Below are positions 8,940 through 17,455 of a DNA stretch of 64,000 bases, piece after piece. A model generated the notes under the pieces. It had not been told where the DNA came from and searched no databases. It saw only the letters and a program-made list of their open reading frames with translations. The DNA is taken from positions 186,001 to 250,000 of the forward strand of contig NZ_JACJSC010000002.1 of assembly GCF_014697575.1 (NCBI RefSeq), in the 5' to 3' direction. The stretch's first letter is position 1. Every line of letters begins with the position of its first letter. Source of the stretch: Planktothrix sp. FACHB-1365. GTDB lineage: Bacteria; Cyanobacteriota; Cyanobacteriia; Cyanobacteriales; Microcoleaceae. The position numbers and the translations under genes are program-made.

Positions 8940-10625
8940 ATGTCCGATAACTTTAGAAGTCAAACGATTACCCAGGGAACTCAACGCACCCCCAACCGTG
9001 CTATGTTACGGGCGGTGGGATTTGGAGATCAAGATTTTACCAAACCCATCGTTGGAATTGCGAATGGTTACAGCACAATTACCCCCTGTAATATGGGGAT
9101 TAATACCCTAGCATTGCGCGCAGAAACCGCCCTCAAACAAGCGGGAGCGATGCCACAAATGTTCGGAACAATTACCGTTAGTGATGGCATTTCTATGGGG
9201 ACTGAAGGAATGAAATATTCCTTAGTTTCACGAGAGGTTATTGCTGATTCAATTGAAACCGCTTGTAACGCCCAAAGTATGGATGCAGTTTTAGCAATTG
9301 GCGGTTGTGATAAAAATATGCCGGGGGCGATGATTGCGATTGCTCGGATGAATATTCCCTCGATATTTGTATATGGTGGAACGATTAAACCCGGACATTA
9401 TAAGGGTAAAGATTTAACCGTTGTTAGTGCTTTTGAAGCCGTCGGACAATATAGTGCTGGAAAAATTGATGATACAGAATTAATTGAAGTGGAACGTCGC
9501 GCCTGTCCAGGGGCGGGTTCCTGCGGCGGAATGTACACCGCAAATACCATGTCTTCTGCGATTGAAGCGATGGGGTTAAGTTTAATGTATTCCTCTACAA
9601 TGGCAGCAGAAGATGAGGAAAAAGCCGAAAGTACAGAAAAGTCAGCTTATGTATTACGAGATGCCATTAAAAACCGCATTCTTCCTCGTCAAATTCTAAC
9701 CCGAAAAGCCTTTGAAAATGCGATCGCTGTGATTATGGCCGTCGGCGGTTCAACGAATTCAGTTTTACACTTATTAGCCATTGCCAATGCCATTGGGGTT
9801 GAATTAACCATTGATGATTTTGAAGAAATTCGCGCTAAAGTTCCAGTTTTATGTGATTTAAAACCCAGTGGTCGTTATGTAGCGACAGATTTACATAAAG
9901 CGGGTGGTATTCCGTTAGTCATGAAAATGCTATTAGAAAAAGGCTTAATTCATGGGGATGCCTTAACAATAACCGGAAAAACCGTAGCCGAACAATTAGC
10001 TGATGTTTCCTCCGAACCTAGCCCCGACCAAGATGTAATTCGTCCTTGGAATAATCCTATGTATGCTCAAGGACATTTAGCGATTTTAAAAGGCAATTTA
10101 GCCACAGAAGGTTCCGTTGCTAAAATTACCGGAGTTAAAAATCCTGTGATTACTGGCCCAGCACGGGTTTTTGAATCTGAAGAAGAATGTTTGGATGCAA
10201 TTTTAGCCGGAAAAATTAACGCTGGCGATATCATTGTTATCCGTTATGAAGGGCCGAAAGGCGGGCCAGGAATGCGGGAAATGTTAGCGCCAACTTCGGC
10301 AATTATTGGGGCGGGTTTAGGCGATAAAGTCGGATTAATTACTGATGGCCGTTTCTCTGGAGGAACCTACGGAATGGTGGTCGGTCATGTTGCTCCTGAA
10401 GCAGCAGTTGGCGGTAATATTGGTTTAGTTCAAGAGGGAGATAGCATCACAATTGATGCTCATCAACGGTTACTGCAAGTTAATATTTCCGATGAAGAAT
10501 TAGCCCAACGTCGTCAAACTTGGCAAGCTCCAAAACCTCGTTATACAAAAGGAGTTTTAGCCAAATATGCAAAATTAGTTTCATCGAGCAGTATTGGTGC
10601 TGTCACCGATTTAAACTTAGGTTAA
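8940..10625 (+). CDS. ilvD: Dihydroxy-acid dehydratase
   Basis: This enzyme dehydrates 2,3-dihydroxy-isovalerate and 2,3-dihydroxy-methylvalerate to the 2-oxo acids in valine, isoleucine, leucine and pantothenate synthesis. With the ATG at 8940 the product has 561 residues, the usual size. Iron-sulfur and active-site motifs are visible: [32 protein letters not shown] and, near the C-terminus, [11 protein letters not shown]. An in-frame ATG at 8898 would add 14 residues of poor quality; the 8940 start has GAGGAA 6 bases upstream and begins MSDNFRS as in relatives. It is a stand-alone gene. PanD, which shares the pantothenate pathway, lies far downstream at 33.7 kb. Function is as certain as motif reading allows. 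Confidence 0.97.
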   Translation: MSDNFRSQTITQGTQRTPNRAMLRAVGFGDQDFTKPIVGIANGYSTITPCNMGINTLALRAETALKQAGAMPQMFGTITVSDGISMGTEGMKYSLVSREVIADSIETACNAQSMDAVLAIGGCDKNMPGAMIAIARMNIPSIFVYGGTIKPGHYKGKDLTVVSAFEAVGQYSAGKIDDTELIEVERRACPGAGSCGGMYTANTMSSAIEAMGLSLMYSSTMAAEDEEKAESTEKSAYVLRDAIKNRILPRQILTRKAFENAIAVIMAVGGSTNSVLHLLAIANAIGVELTIDDFEEIRAKVPVLCDLKPSGRYVATDLHKAGGIPLVMKMLLEKGLIHGDALTITGKTVAEQLADVSSEPSPDQDVIRPWNNPMYAQGHLAILKGNLATEGSVAKITGVKNPVITGPARVFESEEECLDAILAGKINAGDIIVIRYEGPKGGPGMREMLAPTSAIIGAGLGDKVGLITDGRFSGGTYGMVVGHVAPEAAVGGNIGLVQEGDSITIDAHQRLLQVNISDEELAQRRQTWQAPKPRYTKGVLAKYAKLVSSSSIGAVTDLNLG

Positions 10626-10655
10626 TTCTCCCATCATAACCCGGCGTGAAACCTC

Positions 10656-10676
10656 GTAGTGAGCCCTGAAGGGCTC
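10656..10676. repeat. Half-unit of the GTAGT palindromic repeat between convergent genes
   Basis: GTAGT followed by the perfect hairpin GAGCCCTGAAGGGCTC sits between the stops of ilvD and vapC. It is the same family as the two full units at 15317-15414. It may act as a transcription end for both genes. Confidence 0.6.
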
Positions 10677-10686
10677 ATTTAATTAT

Positions 10687-11115
10687 TTACTGTAATGGTG
10701 TTACTAAAAATGGATTGATAATTATTGTTTTTTGTTCAATGAGTTGATTGGCTTGCATATCTTCTGAATATAAAATATTACAATTGTGTTGTAAAGCTGT
10801 AGCCAGAACTAAACTATCCCAATAAGTATAACCGTATTTAGAATTAATCTCTAACGCTGTGATCACTTTTAAAACATCTATTTCCACGATAGTAAAATTT
10901 GTCACCATCTCCAAAATAATTTTTTTAACTTCATCTTGGGGTTTCAACTTCTTTTTGGTCATAACATTATAGAATTCACCCAAAATCTGAGTGCTAATAA
11001 TGATTGAGGTAAAGTTATTATTAACTAATTCTCTCACCTTAACAGACTTATTCGGTGAATTTTGGGAGTAAAGATAAACCCAGAGGTTAGTATCTAATAA
11101 AACCTTATCTTTCAT
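10687..11115 (-). CDS. vapC: PIN-domain toxin (VapC-like ribonuclease)
   Basis: The product has 142 residues with the PIN fold acidic residues: Asp in LLDTNLWVYL near the N-terminus, a central Glu (TQILGEFYNV), Asp in YTYWDSLVLATAL and a final Glu-Asp in ILYSEDMQ. PIN toxins are Mg-dependent RNases that cleave tRNA or rRNA. Its start codon lies inside the upstream gene (11-bp overlap with 11105-11320), the usual arrangement of antitoxin first, toxin second. The target RNA cannot be predicted. Confidence 0.88.
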   Translation of the reverse strand: MKDKVLLDTNLWVYLYSQNSPNKSVKVRELVNNNFTSIIISTQILGEFYNVMTKKKLKPQDEVKKIILEMVTNFTIVEIDVLKVITALEINSKYGYTYWDSLVLATALQHNCNILYSEDMQANQLIEQKTIIINPFLVTPLQ

Positions 11116-11320
11116 AAAGTTTCTCTCTATTGAATTGATAGTGATCTGGGAGAGTAAAGGAATGTTGATCTACAAACTCAAAAAATCGTTGTTTTTTGAT
11201 CTCAATTTCATCCGTTTCCACAAGAATAACTTTAAAACTTTTTCCTTCCCATTGATCACTCAATTTTTCAGAGAGGATCAAATTACCATTATTACAAGTT
11301 GCTTGGATAACTTTGTACAT
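11105..11320 (-). CDS. Antitoxin of the PIN toxin pair
   Basis: This small protein has 71 residues. The first half reads like the beta-rich DUF104/AbrB-like antitoxins (MYKVIQATCNNGNLILSEKL), which often bind their own promoter; the second half ends HYQFNREKLYER, a typical toxin-wrapping tail. It overlaps the vapC-like gene by 11 bp and would be translated first. Autoregulation from the region 11321-11350 is expected from the family, not seen directly. The family name is uncertain; the pairing is not. Confidence 0.75.
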   Translation of the reverse strand: MYKVIQATCNNGNLILSEKLSDQWEGKSFKVILVETDEIEIKKQRFFEFVDQHSFTLPDHYQFNREKLYER

Positions 11321-11675
11321 TGTAGTGATGATCTCCTTCTATATTAAATCTTTTTAGCAATTATAACCAATAACATCAATTTTTGGCAACTTTTTTTAAG
11401 CAGTAACCTACGGTAAGCTGCGAAGATCGTAACTCAACACCCATTGTTGGGCTTTAGACCTCTATTCTAGCTAAGAGTTACGCAATATATGTTAACTGGT
11501 TGAGGGGTTTCCTAGCTAAATATCCCCAAGCCTCTTTCAAAAAGATACCTTAACGATTAGGTCTGGGGTGATATCATTGACCCTAATTAAGTTAGATTAG
11601 TTTTAAAAAGCAAAAAATAGAGTCATAATATGAATAATGAATTTTACTTCCTTGCCATAAAGTCCACCAAATTCC
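11321..11675. repeat. Intergenic region with a structured inverted repeat at 11428-11482
   Basis: This 355-bp divergent region separates the toxin-antitoxin operon from the CBS-EAL gene. CGTAACTC (11428-11435) is inverted exactly as GAGTTACG (11475-11482), and inside lies a second CAAC...GTTG hairpin. It looks like a small palindromic element (MITE-like remnant) or a short structured RNA. A longer imperfect inverted repeat, TTAGGTC...GACCCTAA, occurs near 11556-11586. No coding signal is seen. Confidence 0.4.
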
Positions 11676-13391
11676 ATGAGTTTTCAAATGCTAGATGAAA
11701 TGATTAATCTCCAAAATGCAATTATTCCTGCTTGCGCTATCGTTACCCCCGATACACCTTTGTTGCAGGCACTCCTGGCAATGAATCAAAGCAATAAACA
11801 ACAATGCTTACTCTCAGAAGCTCCTCATTTGGTTGAAAATGCAAATTTTCCTTCTCAGTCTGCTGGATGTGTATTGGTGATGGAAAATGAAGAATTAGTA
11901 GGAATTTTAACAGAACGAGATACGGTTAAATTAGCAGTTAAAGGGGAAAATATTTCTCAAACAACGGTTAAAGAAGTGATGGTAAAACCCGTAATTACTT
12001 TAAACCATGAAGAATTTACGGATGTCTTTGTAGCCTATAATATGATGCGTCGCTTTCAAATTCGCCACTTACCCATTCTTAATCAACAGAAAAAAGTTTT
12101 AGGTTTAGTTACCTTAACGAGCTTACGACAAGTTTTAAATCATCACCATTTTTTAAGGTTTCGTCAAGTTTCAGAAGTCATGACTCGTCATGTCATGACG
12201 GTTTATCCCTTTACTCCAGTTCGAGAAGTTGCCCAAATTTTAGCTCAATATAATATTAGTTGTATTGTTGTTGTTGTCGAACAAGACGGACTTTTATATC
12301 CGGTCGGAATTGTCACAGAACGAGATATTTTACAACTGCAAGCTTTAGAACTGAATTTACAAAATCTCACCGCCGAGACAGTCATGAGTTTTCCTTTATT
12401 TTCAGTTAAATCCATAGAAACTTTATCAACAGCACAGCAAATTTTACAAAAACATAAAATCAGACGATTAGCTGTCGTGGGTGAACAAGGAGAATTACAA
12501 GGAATTATCACTGAGAGTAATTTAGTTCAGGTCTTAGACCCTTTAGAATTGTATGGCATTTTAGAAATATTAGAACGAAAAGTAATGCAATTAGAAGAAT
12601 GTCGAATTATCTTACTCACCAAACAAGATTTAGAATTAGCTAAAGCTTTAGAAAATAATGAATTTAGTCTTTACTATCAGCCTCAAGTTGATTTAAAAAC
12701 CCGGAAAATTGTGGGTGCGGAAGCGTTAATTCGGTGGATATCTCCTCAAAAGGGAAATATTTCGCCCATAGAATTTATTCCCATTGCTGAAAATACAGGC
12801 TTGATTATACCTTTGGGTAAATGGATATTAAAAACCGCTTGTACTGAAGCTGTTGCTTGGAAATACTCTGGACTTCCTTCTTTAGAAATTTCAATTAATA
12901 TTTCAGCTACTCAACTGAATGATGATAATTTTGTTCCAGAGGTTCGCTCAATATTAGATCAAACAGGCTTAGAACCTCAACGATTAAAATTAGAATTAAC
13001 AGAAAGTGTCTTGGTTCATAATATTAATTTAACCTTAGAAAAATTTAAACAGTTACAGGAATTAGGAATTGAAATTGCGATTGATGATTTTGGAACAGGT
13101 TATGCTTCTTTAAGTTATATTCAAAATTTCTTGTTTGATATTTTAAAAATTGATCGCTGTTTTATTAAAGATATTACTCGAAATAATAAAAATTCTGCTA
13201 TCGTTTCTGCGATTATTCGACTTGCTCGTCAACTTAATTTTAAAGTGATTGCTGAAGGAGTCGAAACCCAATTAGAACAAGATTTTTTAGCGCAACAAGG
13301 TTGTGATTTCATTCAAGGCTATTTTATTAGTCCTCCTCTCCCTTTTGAAAAATTTTGTGAGTTTTATTGGGATTATTCTAACCTGAAATAG
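11676..13391 (+). CDS. CBS-domain cyclic-di-GMP phosphodiesterase (EAL)
   Basis: The protein has 571 residues and is soluble. Residues about 12-285 hold four CBS motifs (two Bateman modules), with hallmark endings VGILTERDTVKLA, VLGLVTLTSLRQ, VGIVTERDILQL and LQGIITESNLVQV; these usually bind adenosyl nucleotides. Residues about 315-565 are an EAL domain with the catalytic set visible: EALIRW, NISATQLN, ELTESVL, DDFGTGYASLSYI, KIDRCFIKDI and IAEGVET. There is no GGDEF, so it should only degrade c-di-GMP, gated by nucleotide binding to the CBS part. It is a single gene with its own upstream region. An in-frame ATG four codons later is an alternative start. Confidence 0.92.
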   Translation: MSFQMLDEMINLQNAIIPACAIVTPDTPLLQALLAMNQSNKQQCLLSEAPHLVENANFPSQSAGCVLVMENEELVGILTERDTVKLAVKGENISQTTVKEVMVKPVITLNHEEFTDVFVAYNMMRRFQIRHLPILNQQKKVLGLVTLTSLRQVLNHHHFLRFRQVSEVMTRHVMTVYPFTPVREVAQILAQYNISCIVVVVEQDGLLYPVGIVTERDILQLQALELNLQNLTAETVMSFPLFSVKSIETLSTAQQILQKHKIRRLAVVGEQGELQGIITESNLVQVLDPLELYGILEILERKVMQLEECRIILLTKQDLELAKALENNEFSLYYQPQVDLKTRKIVGAEALIRWISPQKGNISPIEFIPIAENTGLIIPLGKWILKTACTEAVAWKYSGLPSLEISINISATQLNDDNFVPEVRSILDQTGLEPQRLKLELTESVLVHNINLTLEKFKQLQELGIEIAIDDFGTGYASLSYIQNFLFDILKIDRCFIKDITRNNKNSAIVSAIIRLARQLNFKVIAEGVETQLEQDFLAQQGCDFIQGYFISPPLPFEKFCEFYWDYSNLK

Positions 13392-13449
13392 ACGGGAATG
13401 GAGATCAAATCCAGAGGAGGAAATTATTAACTTTTGACACCCCACTTAA

Positions 13450-13475
13450 TTAACAGGCAAGATGCCTGTTCCACA
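13450..13475. repeat. Dispersed palindrome, copy 1 (AACAGGCA-AGA-TGCCTGTT)
   Basis: An 8-bp perfect stem with a three-base loop is followed by CCACA. A copy differing by one base is at 17381-17406. This one lies between the convergent EAL and chorismate lyase genes. Confidence 0.7.
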
Positions 13476-13496
13476 GATCTATTCTTCTGCCAACAA

Positions 13497-14108
13497 TTAA
13501 CAGTTTCCTGTTTGTCCTAAATATTGAGTTAAATAAGGGGAAAAAACTTCATAAATTAAAGTTAACGGTTTGCCATGATGCCAAAATAAATAATGACGTC
13601 CCCAAAATGGCCCTGATTCGCCAAAGGCTAATTCTAACGCTTTGCTATCGCCATAATAAATTCCCTGCACATCCCGATAAAGTTCCGTCCGTAATCGTGC
13701 TAAACTCGCCCAGATGGGTAACGACCGATTTTGTAAATATTCATCAACATGACTGGCTTCCCACCAAGAAGTGGCGTAGGCTAACCGTTGTCCTGATGCG
13801 GTTCTTAACCACACTTGACGGCGCACACGGGGGCCAGGAACGGCTAAAATCTGATCTGGGGCGTTATCCGTACTGATGCCAATGGCTGACATATCAATCA
13901 CATCAACCTCTGTGGGTTCCCCGGTTAACAGTTGTAAATGTCGAGTCGGAGAACCATCTCCTAATAGCAAAATTTGCCAAGGGGGAGACAGTTGACTGTG
14001 GGGTAGTCCTTGTTTAACAATAGCTTCATCCCCCTGCCATCGACACCGAAGACGATGCCAAGCAGTTGGTTGAGTAACGGGTTCGAGTCTTCTAATACTG
14101 GCAGTCAA
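13497..14108 (-). CDS. Chorismate lyase-like protein (DUF98)
   Basis: The protein has 203 residues and matches the cyanobacterial/plastid DUF98 family, with the landmark segments WQILLLGDGSPTRHLQLLTG, PRVRRQVWLRT, RLAYATSWW and FWGRHYLFWHHGKPLTLIYE. Family knowledge: these are divergent UbiC-type enzymes that split chorismate to 4-hydroxybenzoate, the ring precursor of plastoquinone. The catalytic Arg and Glu of UbiC have plausible counterparts in RRQVWLR and LIYEVFSP. It is divergent from rnhA with a short shared upstream region. No other quinone gene is nearby. Confidence 0.8.
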   Translation of the reverse strand: MTASIRRLEPVTQPTAWHRLRCRWQGDEAIVKQGLPHSQLSPPWQILLLGDGSPTRHLQLLTGEPTEVDVIDMSAIGISTDNAPDQILAVPGPRVRRQVWLRTASGQRLAYATSWWEASHVDEYLQNRSLPIWASLARLRTELYRDVQGIYYGDSKALELAFGESGPFWGRHYLFWHHGKPLTLIYEVFSPYLTQYLGQTGNC

Positions 14109-14186
14109 GGGTATGCAACAAAACTTAACGTCTGTTGTTTATGATAGCGCAACGGATGTCAGGTGTCAGGTTTCAACGATGGGATT

Positions 14187-14663
14187 ATGAACGACCCTTT
14201 AAAAGAAGTTACAATTTATACCGATGGAGCCTGTAGTGGTAATCCAGGGCCAGGAGGATATGGCGTCGTATTAATGTATGGCCCCCATCGCAAGGAATTA
14301 TCGGGGGGTTATCAACTCACCACCAATAATCGCATGGAATTAATGGCGGCAATTATCGGATTAGAAGCCTTAAAGTTTCCTTGTGCTGTTAATTTATATA
14401 CAGATTCTCGCTATTTAGTCGATGCAATGTGCAAAGGATGGGCGAAGAAATGGCAACAAAATGGTTGGAAACGTAATCCCAAAGAATCTGCTAAAAATCC
14501 CGATTTATGGGAAAGATTACTCAATATTTCTCAACAACATCAAGTGCAATTTCTTTGGGTGAAAGGTCATGCTGGAGATGAAGAAAATGAATGTTGCGAT
14601 CGCTTGGCTGTAAATGCTTCCCAACAACCTGATTTACTCCCGGATTTGGGTTATTCACAATAG
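14187..14663 (+). CDS. rnhA: Ribonuclease HI
   Basis: RNase HI removes RNA from RNA-DNA hybrids (R-loops, primers). All four carboxylates are in place: Asp in [16 protein letters not shown], Glu in [10 protein letters not shown], Asp in [12 protein letters not shown] and Asp in ENECCDRLA; the basic handle [15 protein letters not shown] is also present. The ATG at 14187 gives 158 residues, the normal length. A GTG eight codons upstream (14163) is possible but has no better ribosome site. Confidence 0.95.
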   Translation: MNDPLKEVTIYTDGACSGNPGPGGYGVVLMYGPHRKELSGGYQLTTNNRMELMAAIIGLEALKFPCAVNLYTDSRYLVDAMCKGWAKKWQQNGWKRNPKESAKNPDLWERLLNISQQHQVQFLWVKGHAGDEENECCDRLAVNASQQPDLLPDLGYSQ

Positions 14664-14762
14664 ACTTAATCCCGTTAATTTAGATTGAATTAGATCAAGA
14701 TAGGATGACATTATATCCCGATTTGATATAATAATATTGGTCAGTCCTGCCAAGGCGAATGA

Positions 14763-15311
14763 ATGAATATGGCGATCGCTACTGTCACTGAAACCAAAAC
14801 CTTTTCCCTAGAAGATTTTATGGCAAATCCCCCCGATCATCAAGAGTGGGTGGATGGGAAACTTGTGGAGACAACCGGAATGACAATCAAACATAGTCGA
14901 ATTCAATGTCGGTTAGGTCGTTATTGGGGTAATTATGCGATTGAATCAGGACAAGGAGGAGATGTTTACACGGAACTTCCCTGTCGCACATTAAAACAAG
15001 GGCGACGTCCTGATGTGTCCTATCTCACACCCGAATTATTAACAGAATTTGGGGAGTTTCCTACCTTACCCCAAAGTCCTCCCCTTCTAGCTGAAATTGC
15101 CTCTCCGAGTGATGCGGCGGAGGATTTATTTGCTAAAGCCAGTGAATATTTAGAGTCCGGTTGTCAGGAAGTTTGGTTAGTGTTTCCCGAAAATCATCGC
15201 GTTTTAATTATTACTGAAAATCAAACCTTAGCGTTTAAAGCGGGTGATATTGTTAATACACAAATTATTTTATTAGGCTTTAGTATTAGCATTAATGAAT
15301 TATTCAGTTAA
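14763..15311 (+). CDS. Uma2 family (DUF820) putative endonuclease
   Basis: The protein has 182 residues. Uma2/DUF820 proteins belong to the PD-(D/E)XK nuclease superfamily and are very numerous in cyanobacteria; the biological role is unknown. Visible core: HQEWVDGKLVE at the start, GRRPDVSYL, PPLLAEIASPSD (the D/E-x-K-like strand, with Ile-Ala in place of Val-Leu) and LESGCQEVWLV. A HIP1 octamer lies inside codons 3-5. It is followed at once by two copies of the palindromic repeat that separates it from icd. Four family members occur in this window (also 48404, 49044 and 60137). Confidence 0.85.
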   Translation: MNMAIATVTETKTFSLEDFMANPPDHQEWVDGKLVETTGMTIKHSRIQCRLGRYWGNYAIESGQGGDVYTELPCRTLKQGRRPDVSYLTPELLTEFGEFPTLPQSPPLLAEIASPSDAAEDLFAKASEYLESGCQEVWLVFPENHRVLIITENQTLAFKAGDIVNTQIILLGFSISINELFS

Positions 15312-15316
15312 ATTTC

Positions 15317-15414
15317 GTAGTAAGCCCTTCAGGGCTTAATTAGAGTCCTAAAGGACTCACTACAATAGTAGTAAGCCCTTCAGGGCTTCATCAGAGTCCT
15401 AAAGGACTCACTAC
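15317..15414. repeat. Two tandem 47-bp GTAGT...ACTAC three-way-junction repeats
   Basis: Units at 15317-15363 and 15368-15414 each consist of GTAGT, hairpin AAGCCCTTCAGGGCTT, a 5-base spacer, hairpin GAGTCCTAAAGGACTC, and ACTAC. The outer arms are complementary, so each unit can fold as a closed three-way junction. They fill exactly the space between the convergent stops of the Uma2 gene and icd and may serve as a two-way terminator. Confidence 0.85.
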
Positions 15415-15418
15415 GGAA

Positions 15419-16843
15419 TTAATCATCGAAATGCTTAATAATTGCATCGGCAAATTCTGAACATTTCAACGGTTCAACAGGAGGTTCCATTAATCGGGCT
15501 AAATCATAGGTGACTTCTTGATTTGCGATCGCACCACTTAACCCTTTTTTAATTAAGTCTGCCGCTTCTTGCCAACCCATATATTCTAACATCATCACCC
15601 CCGATAAAATCAGAGAACCAGGGTTAACACGGTCTAAGCCGGCGTGTTTCGGTGCTGTGCCATGAGTCGCTTCAAAAATAGCACATTCATCGCCAATATT
15701 TGCCCCTGGCCCCATGCCTAAACCCCCGACCATTGCAGCGGCAGCATCGGATAAATAATCCCCGTTTAAATTCATCGTAGCCAGAATAGAATATTCATCA
15801 GGACGGGTTTGAATTTGTTGGAAAATACTATCAACAATGCGGTCATTGACCATAATTTTTTCCTTCCATTTCCCCTCACCGTGAGTTTCCCAAATCGCGT
15901 TGATAACCCCTTCCACTTCTTGACAAATTTCGGCTTTTTTCTCAGGGGTTAGGGAATCGTAACCCGGATCAATCATCTTGGCATTATCTTCAATAGAAAG
16001 ATCGGGATTTTTCTCTTTATTTCCTAAAATCCAAGATTCCCGTTCGGTGACACATTCGTTGCGGAATTCCGTAGTTGCCAGTTCATAACCCCAATCGCGG
16101 AAAGCTCCTTCAGTGTATTTCATAATATTGCCTTTATGCACCAGCGTCACCATTTGTTTATTTTTAGGCAGACGCAAAGCTTGATAAATGGCACGACGAA
16201 CTAACCGTTGAGAACCAGTTTTACTAATGGGTTTAATCCCAATTCCAGAGTCAAGACGAATTTGTTTTTTCCCATGTTCAGGAGTCGCCGGAATTAACTC
16301 CGTATTCAGAATATTAATTAATTTTTCGGCGATTTCCGTTCCTTGACGCCATTCAATTCCTAAATAAATATCCTCGGTATTTTCCCGATAGATAATTACA
16401 TCTAATTTTTCAGGAGTTTTGTGGGGAGAAGGCGTTCCGGTGTAATATTTACAGGGACGAACACAGGCATATAGATCATGAATTTGCCGTAAGGCCACAT
16501 TCAAAGACCGAATTCCGCCGCCGATGGGCGTGGTTAATGGCCCTTTAATGGCAACCCCATATTCCCTGATGGCGGTGGTGGTGTCTTCGGGTAAATATTG
16601 ATAAGTGCCGTATAGTTCGCAGGCTTCGTCCCCAGCGTAGACTTTAAACCAGCTAATTTGGCGCTGACCTCCGTAGGCTTTAGCAACAGCCGCATCCAAA
16701 ACTTTTTCTGTAGCAGGCCAGAGGTCAATTCCGGTGCCATCTCCGCGAATGAAGGGAATAATCGGATTATCAGGAACAATGGGTTCGCCGTTTTTGAAGG
16801 TGACTTTCTCGCCTGTGGTGGGTGGAGTAATCTTTTCGTACAT
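15419..16843 (-). CDS. icd: NADP-dependent isocitrate dehydrogenase
   Basis: This enzyme oxidatively decarboxylates isocitrate to 2-oxoglutarate, the carbon skeleton and nitrogen signal in cyanobacteria, which lack a classical 2-oxoglutarate dehydrogenase. The ATG at 16843 gives 474 residues, matching cyanobacterial Icd; a GTG- or ATG-type start 9 codons upstream is less likely because relatives start MYEKI. Motifs: [64 protein letters not shown] and [10 protein letters not shown] consensus NtcA promoter lies about 100 bp upstream. Convergent with the Uma2 gene across two palindromic repeats. Confidence 0.97.
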   Translation of the reverse strand: MYEKITPPTTGEKVTFKNGEPIVPDNPIIPFIRGDGTGIDLWPATEKVLDAAVAKAYGGQRQISWFKVYAGDEACELYGTYQYLPEDTTTAIREYGVAIKGPLTTPIGGGIRSLNVALRQIHDLYACVRPCKYYTGTPSPHKTPEKLDVIIYRENTEDIYLGIEWRQGTEIAEKLINILNTELIPATPEHGKKQIRLDSGIGIKPISKTGSQRLVRRAIYQALRLPKNKQMVTLVHKGNIMKYTEGAFRDWGYELATTEFRNECVTERESWILGNKEKNPDLSIEDNAKMIDPGYDSLTPEKKAEICQEVEGVINAIWETHGEGKWKEKIMVNDRIVDSIFQQIQTRPDEYSILATMNLNGDYLSDAAAAMVGGLGMGPGANIGDECAIFEATHGTAPKHAGLDRVNPGSLILSGVMMLEYMGWQEAADLIKKGLSGAIANQEVTYDLARLMEPPVEPLKCSEFADAIIKHFDD

Positions 16844-16943
16844 ATTCTTGAGATGTAGATAACGATGCACCTTATTTTGTCACGATTTTTTACATAAACC
16901 CCCAGGACTACCTGAAAAATTTTAGTTTTTTGGGGTAGGATTA

Positions 16944-16985
16944 AGATTAAGTGGTATTTTGTTTATAATTTGTATCAAGAAATAC
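16944..16985 (-). promoter_or_regulatory. NtcA-activated promoter of icd
   Basis: On the minus strand GTATTTCTTGATAC (16972-16985) is a perfect GTA-N8-TAC NtcA box. It is followed after 22 bases by TAATCT (16944-16949), which fits the TA-N3-T -10 element. This spacing is the canonical class II NtcA arrangement, and icd is a known NtcA target in other cyanobacteria. Predicted start is near 16937, giving a leader of about 95 bases. The intergenic region is 612 bp and shared with pckA. Confidence 0.75.
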
Positions 16986-17380
16986 TGACATTTGAAGACT
17001 AATATAAAATTTGAGTGCAAAACTTGCATCAAGCATAATTTCTTAAGGAATTGCAAAAAAAATACAAGAAACTTTTAAAGAAAGTTAATGTTCTGCCAGG
17101 GAAAACTGTGTATGATGATGAGTAGCGAAAGTTCATGGAACTGAATTCTTTTTTTTCACGAACTCAAGGCAACGGTGAACGAGGGTTAAGTTAAAGATCA
17201 AATATCAAACTCGTCCTAACTGAATATTCAGAAGTCAACGATCCCAAATCGGGAATAGCAACCGTTAAACTAGCAACCTGAAAACTAAAATGATACACAT
17301 GATTTGAACATCACTAACTCAGTCATAATCGAGTTTGTAAGTTCAGCGATTCTTCAATTTTTCACCCTTCTTCATTTTTA

Positions 17381-17406
17381 TTAACAGGCAGGATGCCTGT
17401 TCCACA
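17381..17406. repeat. Dispersed palindrome, copy 2 (AACAGGCA-GGA-TGCCTGTT)
   Basis: Same element as 13450-13475 with a single base change in the loop. It lies in the pckA leader, 50 bp before the ATG. The rest of the long region 16990-17380 shows no gene; GTTCATGGAAC-like and A-rich segments occur but no motif I can name. Confidence 0.7.
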
Positions 17407-17455
17407 ATCCTAGAAAATTTCCTATTGATCCCTTATCTACCGGAGACTAGAAACG

